The translations under genes and the position numbers were made by a program. A DNA stretch of 64,000 bases from Schizochytrium sp. TIO01. Taxonomy: Eukaryota; Sar; Bigyra; Thraustochytrida; Thraustochytriidae. Below the pieces are notes generated by a model. It did not search any database, was not told the origin of the DNA, and saw nothing but the letters and a program-made list of their open reading frames with translations. Below, one piece after another: positions 1 through 10,198 of this stretch. The DNA is taken from the NCBI GenBank assembly GCA_004764695.1, contig SMSO01000034.1, forward strand, positions 327,501 to 391,500, read 5' to 3'. The first letter of the stretch is position 1. Each line of letters starts with the position of its first letter.

Positions 1-2
1 AA

Positions 3-1970
3 ACTTACCTCAAATATCAATTGTCAGATGACTCCTTCGTCACAGTTAGCATGCCCTACGAGTCAATTGATGTTGAATCCGAACAAGTTTCTCTTCGAGT
101 CGTTACTGATCCGGCACCTCCTGTTGTTGCACACGAGATCACTAGTCAGGAGGACGAAATAGGCTCTGTTCTTCTACTTGTCGTAGCCACAAGTCGGTCA
201 ATGATTGATTTTCAAGAGGGCCTGGCAGAGGAGTCAGAAGACAGCTTCGCCACCCGAGGCGAGGTGGTCTTGGATGCCATTGACTCACTCATTGACGAGT
301 GCCGCGACGAAGACGTGCTCGGTCTCGTCACGTTTGCGAGTCGAAGCAAGGTCGTCTTTCCACTTCAGAACGCAAATGAAGACAAAAAGAAAGAATGGAA
401 ACGAAAGCTTCGGCGTGATATTGCGTTTGGCGGGAGGGAAAATCTTGAAAATGGGATAATCAGTGCCGTGAGCCAACTTGAAGACCTTGATAAGGAAAGA
501 TACGCATCAGCATCAATCATGATTATTTGTGATGGCTTTATCAACGCCGGTAAAGGCTTTATCAATTCTTTGAATGACGACAAGATCAAGGCTGCCCAAA
601 AAGAGCTCGTCGACTTCACAAAAGAGTCATTGCAAGGAATTCAAGGTCTCAAAGTACGAGTTAGTGTCTGTGGTATTGCCGACGACTTTGACCGTGGAAT
701 GCTCCGCGAGATGTGCAAGACAGGGGCGGCAGGAGGACTGCCCTATTCTCTTGCACAGCCGAGCAAGCTCCTCGAGAAGATGAAGACAGCACTTTCGAAA
801 ACCTTGGAACTTGAACGAATTCAACCTGCTGGACGAAGAAAGAAGAAGACCGTAGTCGCAAACGAGATGAAGATTCGAATTGAGCTACACCAAGGCGCTA
901 GCCTGAGCATATTAGAACTTAGAAGACTATTAAGAAAAGGCAACAAGAAATCTGAGGGTATGAAAAAGATCTCATTGGATCCTGTTGACGATGGCGATCA
1001 GAGCATTACGTTCTCTCCTTTACCAGAGAAGGCAATGGTCGACATACCTGTTCTGCTTGGCCCTGCTGATGGTCTTGGAGAGCGTGATGATACAGGTCAG
1101 AATATTATGCCCCTCCTTCCAAATACCAAGAACATGTACAGAATCGCTACAATCTATGCATTATGGCTCAAGGATAATGAGGTAATTGAGAAAGAAGTGA
1201 AAGGGTACATCGATGTAGTCAGAAAGGGGAATCAATCGATACTAGACGAACAGATTCAAAGATTAAACGAGATTCAAGACACGATGGGCGGTCTGATCGC
1301 TACTCTACGTGAGGTTTCAGGCATGGACGAAATGGAGGCCGATCGAGAAGAAACCATTGCCGAAACTGAGAGCGAACTGAATTCTACGCAAGTAGATACA
1401 GTCCAAAATTTAGAGGAGATCTTAGAACTACATAAGTCGCTTACCAAAAAGCTGGACAATGGCAACTTTACGCAAAGGGAAGTTGACGAAGTTCTTCAGA
1501 GCAAGGAGATGCTGTCGAATTTGATAGATATGTTTGTAGCTGGGTGGAAAGCGATAGACTATGTTTTAAAACTGAAGAAAGATCTGGAGAAAGCGGACGC
1601 AGATGAGTATGTCTTAGGGTGTGATTTTGCAGGTTTTTTTGACCTTCTTTGTTCCTCTTTGGAAACAGGGCTGGGTGATACAGGTCTAGATACAGATGGT
1701 ACGGGCGGCAGCGACCAGAAAGATATGAATGAGCTGTTAAAGGAGGCGAAGAAAGCTCTTGATGCTGTTATGGCAGGGCTTGAGAATGCAATTGAAGACG
1801 GCATTGTTCAAAGTCTGGTAGCCGACTTAGAGCGGAAAGGTGCAGGCATTGAAGACCAGGAAGACGAGCAAAAGAGAGGATATCCTGCACCCAAGCGATT
1901 ATCTTCTAGAATTCGAGATTCCTTGAAGAGACTTTCCAGGTCTTCCAAAAGGGGGGACAGCCAACGTTGA
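3..1970 (+). CDS. vWA-domain protein, 5'-partial in this window
   Basis: The frame is open to the left edge of the window. The first in-frame ATG is at 51, so the gene either starts there or, more likely, continues upstream; a TTG at 21 is not a credible start. A short beta-rich segment (SLRVVTDPAPPV) precedes a von Willebrand A domain of about 200 residues, which runs from LLLVVATSRSM through GGRENLENGI and IMIICDGFIN to VRVSVCGIADDF. A long, acidic, largely helical region follows, with QREVDEVLQSKEM and two FDLLCSSLE-like helices, and a basic Ser/Arg tail ends it. vWA domains bind protein ligands through a metal site (MIDAS). Here the first Asp of DxSxS is Ala and the GGxT Thr is lost, so metal-dependent binding is doubtful. 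In other protists and plants this layout can follow a U-box or RING; that part would lie outside the window. Two decayed relatives lie downstream. Confidence 0.75.
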   Translation, partial: TYLKYQLSDDSFVTVSMPYESIDVESEQVSLRVVTDPAPPVVAHEITSQEDEIGSVLLLVVATSRSMIDFQEGLAEESEDSFATRGEVVLDAIDSLIDECRDEDVLGLVTFASRSKVVFPLQNANEDKKKEWKRKLRRDIAFGGRENLENGIISAVSQLEDLDKERYASASIMIICDGFINAGKGFINSLNDDKIKAAQKELVDFTKESLQGIQGLKVRVSVCGIADDFDRGMLREMCKTGAAGGLPYSLAQPSKLLEKMKTALSKTLELERIQPAGRRKKKTVVANEMKIRIELHQGASLSILELRRLLRKGNKKSEGMKKISLDPVDDGDQSITFSPLPEKAMVDIPVLLGPADGLGERDDTGQNIMPLLPNTKNMYRIATIYALWLKDNEVIEKEVKGYIDVVRKGNQSILDEQIQRLNEIQDTMGGLIATLREVSGMDEMEADREETIAETESELNSTQVDTVQNLEEILELHKSLTKKLDNGNFTQREVDEVLQSKEMLSNLIDMFVAGWKAIDYVLKLKKDLEKADADEYVLGCDFAGFFDLLCSSLETGLGDTGLDTDGTGGSDQKDMNELLKEAKKALDAVMAGLENAIEDGIVQSLVADLERKGAGIEDQEDEQKRGYPAPKRLSSRIRDSLKRLSRSSKRGDSQR

Positions 1971-2520
1971 AACTCCTGGGAAGATGAAACGAGGTAAACG
2001 TTAATTTCAGGGTGATCAAGAGAAGGAGAACAGCAGAAATAACAAAGTCCACAATGGAGAGGTCGGCCAACGCGCAAAGCGCGCATTCCGGGAAACAAAT
2101 AAGCAAAGTGAATGTTTTTCTTTAAAAAAAAAATAGTTAAAAATAAACGAAGTAAGCATAATTTCATTTCCCTATTTAAAAGAACAAAACAAAAACAAAA
2201 CGATCCGCGTGGGAGTGATTGATAAAAACAAAAAACACTGGGGAAAACTGGGTTCATCGGGCACATTCCTAAGACCGAAGCTGGCGAGGATGCACATAGT
2301 TTCCAGAGGCTTGAGTGGCATTAAAAAAGGAAGCATGGTTCAAAGGGATATCTTACTTAACTTGACTTTGAAACCAAGGGTTAATAGTAGATATTACAGT
2401 GAAGCTGAAAGCTTTAAAAGAATACTACCTACCTGGTTTTATTTGCTACAAGCCTTAACTACGGAACTGGCGCGCTGATGATGAATGCGTCCAGGCTTTC
2501 GCCGAGCAGAGCTATATGTA
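1971..2520. other. 3' flank of the vWA gene
   Basis: No convincing gene. The stretch 2030-2150 (around GCATTCCGGGAAACAAATAA) is clearly repeated after the third vWA copy near 11380-11460. The duplication of that copy therefore included 3' flanking or untranslated DNA. Confidence 0.5.
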
Positions 2521-3715
2521 ATGAAAGAAGAGCTGATTTTCTCAGCCACGAACGAAGAACAGTCCTCCACTGTGTTGGCAAAGTTTTGCGATGGATTTAT
2601 TACAACAGGGGTTGGATTTTTGCGTGACAAGACATGATATCAAGATGCTAATCAAGAACTCATCCAGATGATCAGGAGTAGTTTGACAGATGAGGGTCTG
2701 AAAGATGTGAGTGTGTCCATTCACTGCTGCGGCATTCGGACTGACTTTTATAGAAGGCTTGTGAGTCAGATTTCCCAAGATTGTGGAAATGGAGAAGGTT
2801 TCGCTACACCCGAAGAACAAGTGAACCAAACGGAAGGATTTTTATCCACCATATTGAAGAATGAAAGGCGCTCGTCCAAAGCAGGGGGGCGGATTAGTGT
2901 CCAATTTTATCGCAGAGGAAGGGTTGATCTTATTCTCCCCTGCAATGTTCGCTTCGACCAAACTTGTATAAAAATTAAAACGATCAGGTAAAATAAAGAG
3001 TATCTAATCACACCTCAAAAGTTGGATTCAGGCCAAGCCATTTCATTCTCAATGCAAGTGCTGCGAGTAGAAAATGTCAAGCTTCTTCGATATTCCTTGG
3101 AAGGTTGCGAGCATGTGGGATCAATTGCCTATGTGAGACGCAGGATATGCAAGCGCGACCACCAAAAGTATATCCGGCGTCAAACTACTAGAGTGCACAG
3201 TGAAATTGCCACAACGATGGAAGATCAGAGTCTGTACCAAGACGAACAGCAAATTCTTAATTCAAAGAAGCCAGCCCTGTCTAAACTAGAATCATTGAAA
3301 AGGGACTTGGGTAAGAGTGTGAAACTTGCAAAAACAATAGATCCCGATTCTGTAAAGCGTCTAGGCGAAACTAAGATTATACTGGAAAAGGCCATAGATG
3401 CTATTAAGGATGCTGCTCAGAAATGTGATAACGCCAATGACTCAGAAGAAAAACTAACGCTAGATTTTCATCTAAGTTCACGATTCCAAACCTTGGCTGA
3501 TGTGCTTCGCGCAGAAACGTCTTCCTTTTTAGTGCTGGTATTTAACAAAAAACAAGATCGGGAAGTTGTCCAAAATGTACCAGTGCGACACCTTACTGTA
3601 AGCTGTTGAACAAGAACTTAAGGATCTGGAAGACATACATCGCGTCGGAAACTTTACCGAAAGAGCAATACAAGAACAACAATTTGACAATCATAAGCAA
3701 ACAGCCTGTGAGTGA
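2521..3715 (+). pseudogene. Decayed vWA-family paralogue (copy 2)
   Basis: Frame-broken remains of a relative of the upstream vWA protein. At 2581-2635 the frame reads KFCDGFITTGVGFLRDK, matching IICDGFINAGKGF of the intact copy, then stops at a TGA. The match resumes in another frame at 2638 (QELIQMIRSSL, then VSVSIHCCGIRTDF), matching QKELVDFTKESL and VRVSVCGIADDF. A 195-codon helical open stretch at 3022-3609 may be the diverged C-terminal half. Near 3650 the reading VGNFTERAIQEQ resembles NGNFTQREVDEV. There are at least two frame changes and no N-terminal half of the vWA domain. Resemblance is at protein level only, so this copy is older than copy 3. A gene with introns is a less likely alternative. 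Confidence 0.6.
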
Positions 3716-4082
3716 CGTGAGGAGCCTCGTAGGGAGCTCAAACAAGAAGGGTTTCTCAACCGGACATCGATGAAGGACAAAATCTCGGGGCGATGGAGTT
3801 AACCGAGACGACGATCCCGACAGCACGGAAACCCGACAAAATCGACGTGGAACGACTAGTTCATATCAAGTTCATCCTCAAATGATCCTCCAAAGTAGCT
3901 CATGTTTGTATTGATGTTCTATACTGTATATTTTTCGCTTTAACCACGATTGCAGATTTGTCAAAGCGCACAACAATTTCCCCCAAAACAAATTATTATT
4001 TGAAGCCTAGAAATAAGTAATCGTACAGCACTAAAATACAATAGGTACTAAAACACTACGTTCAAAAGTTGGAAATTGATTC
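3716..4082. other. Spacer without gene
   Basis: AT-rich spacer between the vWA remnant and the 3' end of the TIR-NACHT-WD40 gene. I see no gene or structured repeat in it. Confidence 0.4.
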
Positions 4083-7000
4083 TTAATAAGAGCTGTTCTT
4101 CACAATCTTTAACATAGATAGAGTACTACTTCCTGCAACAAAACCGTAAAACCTTGTCTCTGATGCTGTCCAGTGACTTATATTGTCATCAAAAGTAAAG
4201 CTTGAAGTCATAGGATGTTGCACGTGCCCGCCCTGGACATGCCAATTTTCAGGCCGATCTCTCTTCCAATCACATTTGGAGACTATCGCTTGATCAACAG
4301 GTTCAATGGATTTCCTATCTTCGAGTATGTGCCAGCCACCACATTTCACCCCATCTTGGTTTTTTGCCAGCAAAATGTCCTCTGACAGACAGAGATCAGT
4401 GGCTATGAAGGTCAGTTTTCGCGAAGCAAGCTCTGCAAGAGAGTTCAAATTCCATATTTTGAGGACTTTGTCACTAGATGCAGTTGCAAACCAGTCGGTC
4501 GCAACAACGATCGAGGTGATCTTGTCTCCATGAGCATCGACGATACACATCTCTGCTTTTTCTTCTCCTTTGGAACGCTCCCAGACTCGTATGCCTCCTT
4601 TGCAATCCCCACTCAAAATATACTCAGGAGCTAGTGCAAGGCACGAGGATGGTGCTACGTGACGACTGATATTGTCATCTCTACCCAAGGGCAACATAGA
4701 AAGCCGTCCTACTCGAAGCTGGCCATTTTCGTATCCAATAACACTTCGCTCCTTTGGACTTAGCGCAACACTCGTTACAGCTAAGTTACTTTCTACGAGT
4801 CCAGTGCACTTGATTGCCTCAAGATCTGTAAGGTCCCAGCTGCAAACAGTTCCATCTTCTGATCCACTTAGTAGGAAAAGTTTCGTTCTAAATTCACGAA
4901 TAGAGAGGGATGAAATACGACCTAAATGTAGAAGCTCGCCTTCCTGCGAAATGCGATGAGCAGAAGCAGTCTGATTCGACGATTTGCTTGAAGTATCATC
5001 ACTCTGGTCCTCGATTTTCCACACAGAAATTTCTCCTTTCTCATTCCCCACAATGATTAAACTTTCACCATACATAACAAATGCAGTACACACCGCAGAT
5101 CCCAAACCTTGCAACACCCTTGTGCAGCATTCCGAATCACTCTGGTGAAGGTCCCAGCTAAGAATCTGAAAATCTTCGGTGGCTACAAATATCGACTTTG
5201 AAGTCATTGCTACACCAACAATAATTTTTTTTGTATCAAATTCTCTTCGGGGCTTGTGGTCCTCACTTGAGTGATCCCATAGAGTTACACAGCCGTCTAA
5301 TGATCCACTCACCAGATATTTTGAATCCATTGCCATACATGTGATATCCATGTCATGCCTGCTAGGAAACTCCTTCTGGTTTAATTCTGTTGGTGTGTAA
5401 ACACGGATTAGCCGACCTTCTTCACCGCTAAACGCACATGCAAATGCGACTTCCCCATTGCTTTCTGAAGAACACATAGCTAAGCATGTTGGTATCATAT
5501 CGATCTCAAGGTGGAAGAGTTTCTCACCAGTGTAGATATTCCACGCATTGACCTGCTCGTCATCTTCCGATAAGGAAATAAAAAGGTTGGCCGCAGCTGC
5601 AAGACCCGTTACACCATCGTGATGCTTTCCGCTTAAAGTGTACAGAAAGGAGCCCTGGGTGGTTGAACTAACTGGCATAAGTTCATCATAGGAAAGGCTG
5701 TGCTGGCCTTCTGCACCTGTGTATAAAGGATGCTCTTTCGACATCCGACAAAGAATTTGGGTCCGAAGTTGACGAGAGTCGAAAATAAGTGCGTCAGTAT
5801 TTTGCACAAGAAAATCAATTGTTGTGATCGCAGCAGAGTGTTCCTTTGGAGCAATAGAGCGATATTGTTCAAGGTCTTTGTTCCACAGTGTGACATCTAC
5901 ACCCTGTTGCACAATCGCCCCATAGATCTTGTCATAATCTACTAGGTATCTGGCGAGATCTTCCAATCGATTTGCCTCAAGCAGATGGTATATTGCATGT
6001 TTAGCGCTAAAGAGACACGTTGATACCCTATCTTGACAAAGCTCAGCTAAAAGCGCATGGCCCTTTGCCAAAATTGGCCTTAGGTCCTCCCGTAAAATAC
6101 TTTTGATTCGCATGAAGTCTCCCAATTTGACCGTCTCAAGGCTTGTGCGTTCCAAAATTCCTTGGGAGGAATCAATAACAACTTGTATGTCTTCTGTATA
6201 TGCCACATGTAGAAGAGTTTTTACAATATCAAATGGAATTGACTCGCGTGCTACACACAAAGCACACAAGAAGTTCTTGCGCTTATTCCCGTCCGCACTG
6301 TTTTCATTTAGAAAATTATCCCTTAAACATGACTCGTAGATTTCCTGAGGTGATCGTGAATGTTCTGGTTCGTTTGGTAGAGATGTCGTATCAAAGTCAT
6401 TCTGAGTAACAAAGTTGCTGGCTTCACCCATGTTCCCCCCACTTTTTCGCAGTGTCAAGGCTATCCATTCGTCAAGGGGCTGGGTATTGGGATATTTCTC
6501 TTCGAGTCTAATTTTTGCGACCTGTTTGACATCTTGGTCATTGTTGGGTAATTGCGGGTCTAGAAGATGAACTAGAGAATTTGACAAGATATCTTGTCTC
6601 TGACTAGACAGAATGAGGCCAACCCATTCGGGCAGCCTTTCGTTCCAATCATTTAAAAGTCGTTGAAGGTCATCTTTTCCTTCAGTGATGAAGTCAAAGC
6701 CATCAATAATGACCACAACATTGTGTTCACTTTTAACGCTTCCTAGTGGCTTAACAATAAATTCAGTGAAGATAACATCTAGTGCGACGCTCTCTAGCTC
6801 GGAAAAGTTTGTGAATGTTTCTGATACCGCTGTTATTTGATTACAGCAAGTTTGCACAGACTTCTGTAGTTGTTTGGCAATGCTTAGCAAAACAAATTTC
6901 GCAGACTTATTTGAGGTGCGCCCATGGGACTCTGCTTCTTCTGGGACAAAAAATGCTGCAGCGACTAGAATTCTTGATTCAGACTTTGAGAATATTTCCT

Positions 7001-7826
7001 TCATTTTCTGGGAGAGGCGACGTAACGATAGACGCCGGGGTGCGTGTTGGGAGTCACGTTCCCAGTTTGAAAATGATTTTGAATCTAGACATTGCGCAAT
7101 TTTGTCTGGATTGAAGAATTCGCCGATGCCGCAGAGGGCAGCCAAGAACACAGATTTCCCCATTCCTTTATCTCCCGAGATGAGTAGAGAGTTTGAAAAA
7201 GGTTTTGAAGCCCATGTTTTAACAGCATGAAAGAGCCACGTTCGAGTATCCTCGATAAATTTGTGATAAAGGTCCTTAATTCTGGCCAAGTTTGTGGATT
7301 CATCCAACCCTATCAGAAGTGAGGCTCCAGCATCACTTTTAATTCCTGCTTCACGTTCTTTCCTAATTGCATCGAAGATATATTGCGCGGCTTTTCTGGC
7401 GTCGTCTTGATTCTCCTGATCTATAGAATAGTGCAACAATGGCGCCAATCGAAGGAGCTTGAGGCCCCAATTTTTTTGATCATTCATTATCGGATCTTGC
7501 ACAATAGGAAAGACTTTTTTTGGCGAGCAATGTGTCAGGATCACATTAAATTCAAATGAACAATTTTGAAAGCTACCTTCGTCATCCAACTTTTGTTGGT
7601 ATTCCGTTGTGATGAAAATTACAATATACTCGCTGCTGTTGATGCCCTTGGCAATTTGTTTATCAAGGCCGCCGCCAACCATTAGGTCGTTCATATCTTG
7701 CCAAACATCAAGGTTTAGCTTGGTAAGTTCTTCATAAACCATGCAGACAAACTTCTGATGTTCGCTGTTTGGTCCCCACGCATAGGATAAGAATATGTCC
7801 TTCGCAAAGGCTTCCGTTCGTGGCAT
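4083..7826 (-). CDS. TIR-NACHT-WD40 receptor-like protein
   Basis: About 1,247 residues in one exon. The longest frame begins at a GTG (7832), but the first ATG is two codons inside at 7826 and is taken as the start (MPRTEAFAKDIFLSYAWG). Residues about 9-155 form a TIR domain: DIFLSYAW strand, VWQDMNDLMVGGG BB-loop region, and NCSFEF with Glu92 at the place of the NADase-type catalytic Glu. Residues about 210-410 are a NACHT-type NTPase with Walker A GDKGMGKS (218-225), Walker B VVVIIDGFDF (Asp375) and a sensor-like LILSSQR. A helical middle region leads to a C-terminal beta-propeller from about residue 715, with WD40-type blades such as SGSLDGCVTLWD, SGSEDGTVCSWD, SGDCKGGIRVWE and ASSDKVLKIWN. 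By family analogy this is a STAND-class sensor: the propeller detects a ligand, NACHT oligomerises, and TIR signals or cleaves NAD+. The ligand and the pathway are unknown. Vestiges of vWA genes lie on both sides. Confidence 0.88.
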   Translation of the reverse strand: MPRTEAFAKDIFLSYAWGPNSEHQKFVCMVYEELTKLNLDVWQDMNDLMVGGGLDKQIAKGINSSEYIVIFITTEYQQKLDDEGSFQNCSFEFNVILTHCSPKKVFPIVQDPIMNDQKNWGLKLLRLAPLLHYSIDQENQDDARKAAQYIFDAIRKEREAGIKSDAGASLLIGLDESTNLARIKDLYHKFIEDTRTWLFHAVKTWASKPFSNSLLISGDKGMGKSVFLAALCGIGEFFNPDKIAQCLDSKSFSNWERDSQHAPRRLSLRRLSQKMKEIFSKSESRILVAAAFFVPEEAESHGRTSNKSAKFVLLSIAKQLQKSVQTCCNQITAVSETFTNFSELESVALDVIFTEFIVKPLGSVKSEHNVVVIIDGFDFITEGKDDLQRLLNDWNERLPEWVGLILSSQRQDILSNSLVHLLDPQLPNNDQDVKQVAKIRLEEKYPNTQPLDEWIALTLRKSGGNMGEASNFVTQNDFDTTSLPNEPEHSRSPQEIYESCLRDNFLNENSADGNKRKNFLCALCVARESIPFDIVKTLLHVAYTEDIQVVIDSSQGILERTSLETVKLGDFMRIKSILREDLRPILAKGHALLAELCQDRVSTCLFSAKHAIYHLLEANRLEDLARYLVDYDKIYGAIVQQGVDVTLWNKDLEQYRSIAPKEHSAAITTIDFLVQNTDALIFDSRQLRTQILCRMSKEHPLYTGAEGQHSLSYDELMPVSSTTQGSFLYTLSGKHHDGVTGLAAAANLFISLSEDDEQVNAWNIYTGEKLFHLEIDMIPTCLAMCSSESNGEVAFACAFSGEEGRLIRVYTPTELNQKEFPSRHDMDITCMAMDSKYLVSGSLDGCVTLWDHSSEDHKPRREFDTKKIIVGVAMTSKSIFVATEDFQILSWDLHQSDSECCTRVLQGLGSAVCTAFVMYGESLIIVGNEKGEISVWKIEDQSDDTSSKSSNQTASAHRISQEGELLHLGRISSLSIREFRTKLFLLSGSEDGTVCSWDLTDLEAIKCTGLVESNLAVTSVALSPKERSVIGYENGQLRVGRLSMLPLGRDDNISRHVAPSSCLALAPEYILSGDCKGGIRVWERSKGEEKAEMCIVDAHGDKITSIVVATDWFATASSDKVLKIWNLNSLAELASRKLTFIATDLCLSEDILLAKNQDGVKCGGWHILEDRKSIEPVDQAIVSKCDWKRDRPENWHVQGGHVQHPMTSSFTFDDNISHWTASETRFYGFVAGSSTLSMLKIVKNSSY

Positions 7827-9917
7827 GTTCACAGCCTTGCTTTATCAGATACGATCTCGTCAATTCCCGGACTGGGCTCGCCCGTCGTCAAGGAGTTCTG
7901 CTGCAGCTTTGCACTTGCGTGAGGTATTTCAACCCAAGTAAAAGTTTTGACAGACTACTAATAGAATAAGTATAGAACTTTTCAAATAGCATTCAAAACT
8001 AATAGTTGGACTACGATATTACTGAGTAATACAGGGTAGAAAGTTTTTCTGATATTAATTAGTGTAAACTTGGTTGGTTGAAAAGTTAAGAACCCCAAAT
8101 AGGAATAATGTCTTTTAATAGACATATTTTCCTTTTCTTAAAAAAACTCTAACTAAAATGACGAGTTTTTAAGAAGGGCCTATGCTAGTTTTAAAAAAGA
8201 AAGTATTAGAATAGAAAGGTAAGAAAACAGATACTTGGCTACCGATAGGTAAACTAAGATACGTGCTTTTATCATATGGTTTTTGACTTAGCACGATTGA
8301 TATTGGTGATTTCTTGAGGTCGACGGCACCAGGTGATAGTAGATCAAACTAATTGATGGTCTTAGTAGTAATTGTTATGGATATCTTCAAATGGTGCGCG
8401 TGGTATTAAAAAAAAATGGTTGCGCACTCTACAGATTCCCAGAATCTATGTCAATTTTGTAAGACAAGTGCTCTTTGTTAGCAACATTCAGGTAAGCGGT
8501 CGAACACGCACATTATATTACTACTAGTCTACTCTAGCACATGTTTTTTTTTGTTTTTTTTTCCTTTTGTTAGAAGCTGTAATCGCTTGCAGACATAAAA
8601 TCAATTAAAGCCAGGTATTCATGACGATCTTTAGTGTTTCAGGATCTAGCTTGATCTTAAAGTTTCAGTTTTGGTCCAGATTTGATCATTCGGTTTTCTA
8701 ATTTGGCTATATTAGACAGTTTGTTGATGGGGTCGATGGTTAGTCAGCATTGTAGTTATGTTGTAGCTCCTACTACCTTTTAAATTATATAATAAATTGT
8801 AAATATAAATATACAAATAGTAATAATAATAGAATTTAAATCGACAGAATTTTCTAAGAGTCTAGCACAAATAAGTTAAGAAAAAGAACAAGAAATGACT
8901 TGACGACTTAAAGCATAAACGTGCGTCTAGGTGCTCGCCTTTTTGCAAAATCTGCAGAAGCTACATTCAACGTAGTTTGAGTTTAAGAAATGGCCAGACA
9001 AGGACACATTGTAAGCTCGTCAATCCCGAGGTGAGGACCCGTGGCGTTTTAAACGAGCCTTAAAGTGGGGAGATGGCACTTCATTCTTTAAATGTTCTAG
9101 GACGTATGATGTATTTCTACCAATTCTATTCCTAACAATTCTATTGCCGGGTTAAACTCGCCTCTACAAATCGTCAATTTAGTATACTCTAATAGTGTAT
9201 TTTCACCCTCTTTTTCCTCACGACTGCACAGAAACAACTCAGTTCCTCTTCAAAAGCTTCATCAGTCTTATCCATGCAGTCCTTGTGCACGCGCTTGCTT
9301 GGTAGTCTGGTGGTTATTTGCGATCATAATATAATCTATTTGTTATAAGAATATGTTTCTACTTTCTGTAAAAAAAGAGTAATCATGAAGGTTTGTTCAG
9401 ACTCCTGCATTTTCAATGCAAAAAGCCTCTTACTCCCGAGTATTTTCTCAAAGTTTAAAATTTAAAACATTTCTTTTTATATTAAGAAGAAAAAGAGAAG
9501 AAACGGAGAAAAACAAAATTACACTTTGGTTAGGACGCGCGCACCCGGAGGTTCTCGAGTCTTGCGGAAACTGCGGTTATATTTTTAAGATCAAGAGCGC
9601 TAAGAGCTCATTACGCTATTCAATAGTTCTAAAAATGAATATTTCAAGGGGCATGAGAAAAGTCAAGATTTTCAAAACCGGGCGCGTTTCGGGGTAATTG
9701 ATTTCGGGCGGAAACGCTAATAAACAGTCGACACAATCAGGCACGCAGCGATGTCGGCTGGAAGTACTGGTTTGGATCGTGTGCACCCCCTGAGCTGGTA
9801 TTAAATCCCTCAAAATTTAGGCAAATGTGTGTAATGGTGTGATAATTGGAAGCATCGGTTTGGCCAAGTTCAATGTTCATTATTTAAGAATAATAATGAT
9901 AATTATTTATTTATTTG

Positions 9918-9963
<46 letters not shown>

Positions 9964-10198
9964 AACAGAATTATCAGTGATTCTGGTTGGGTTTAAATTA
10001 ATTTCCCAATTTTACATATGAATGATCAGATAATCGCAGTTACATCCGAACCAGGTCATTCGCCATATTGGGAATGCCTGTGCTTTAATCAGTACCTCTA
10101 TTCAGACAGAAAGCTCCGAGTCCCGTAGCAGCATTGCTTCCGGTTTGCCGCCAACCAAAAGTGTCACTCGCACATACCTGAAAACAACTACTGCAACG
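7827..10198. other. AT-rich spacer, no gene recognised
   Basis: About 2.4 kb with only short frames, many starting at non-ATG codons. A 93-codon basic frame at 9416-9697 has no recognisable feature. It contains the long poly-A run listed separately. The 5' end presumably holds the promoter of the TIR-NACHT-WD40 gene, but no element can be assigned. Confidence 0.4.
9918..9961 (+). repeat. Homopolymer run of 44 A
   Basis: An uninterrupted run of 44 adenines, preceded by ATTTATTTATTTG. It could be the poly-A end of an inserted retrotransposed sequence on the plus strand or a simple slippage tract. No flanking target-site duplication was recognised. Confidence 0.9.

Noticed and set aside
3022-3609. 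Separate 195-residue gene
   Set aside because: It has no ATG at its start or own domain, and it lies between fragments of the decayed vWA copy. It is more likely part of that remnant.
7827-7832. GTG start for the TIR-NACHT-WD40 protein
   Set aside because: An ATG two codons downstream is the ordinary eukaryotic start.
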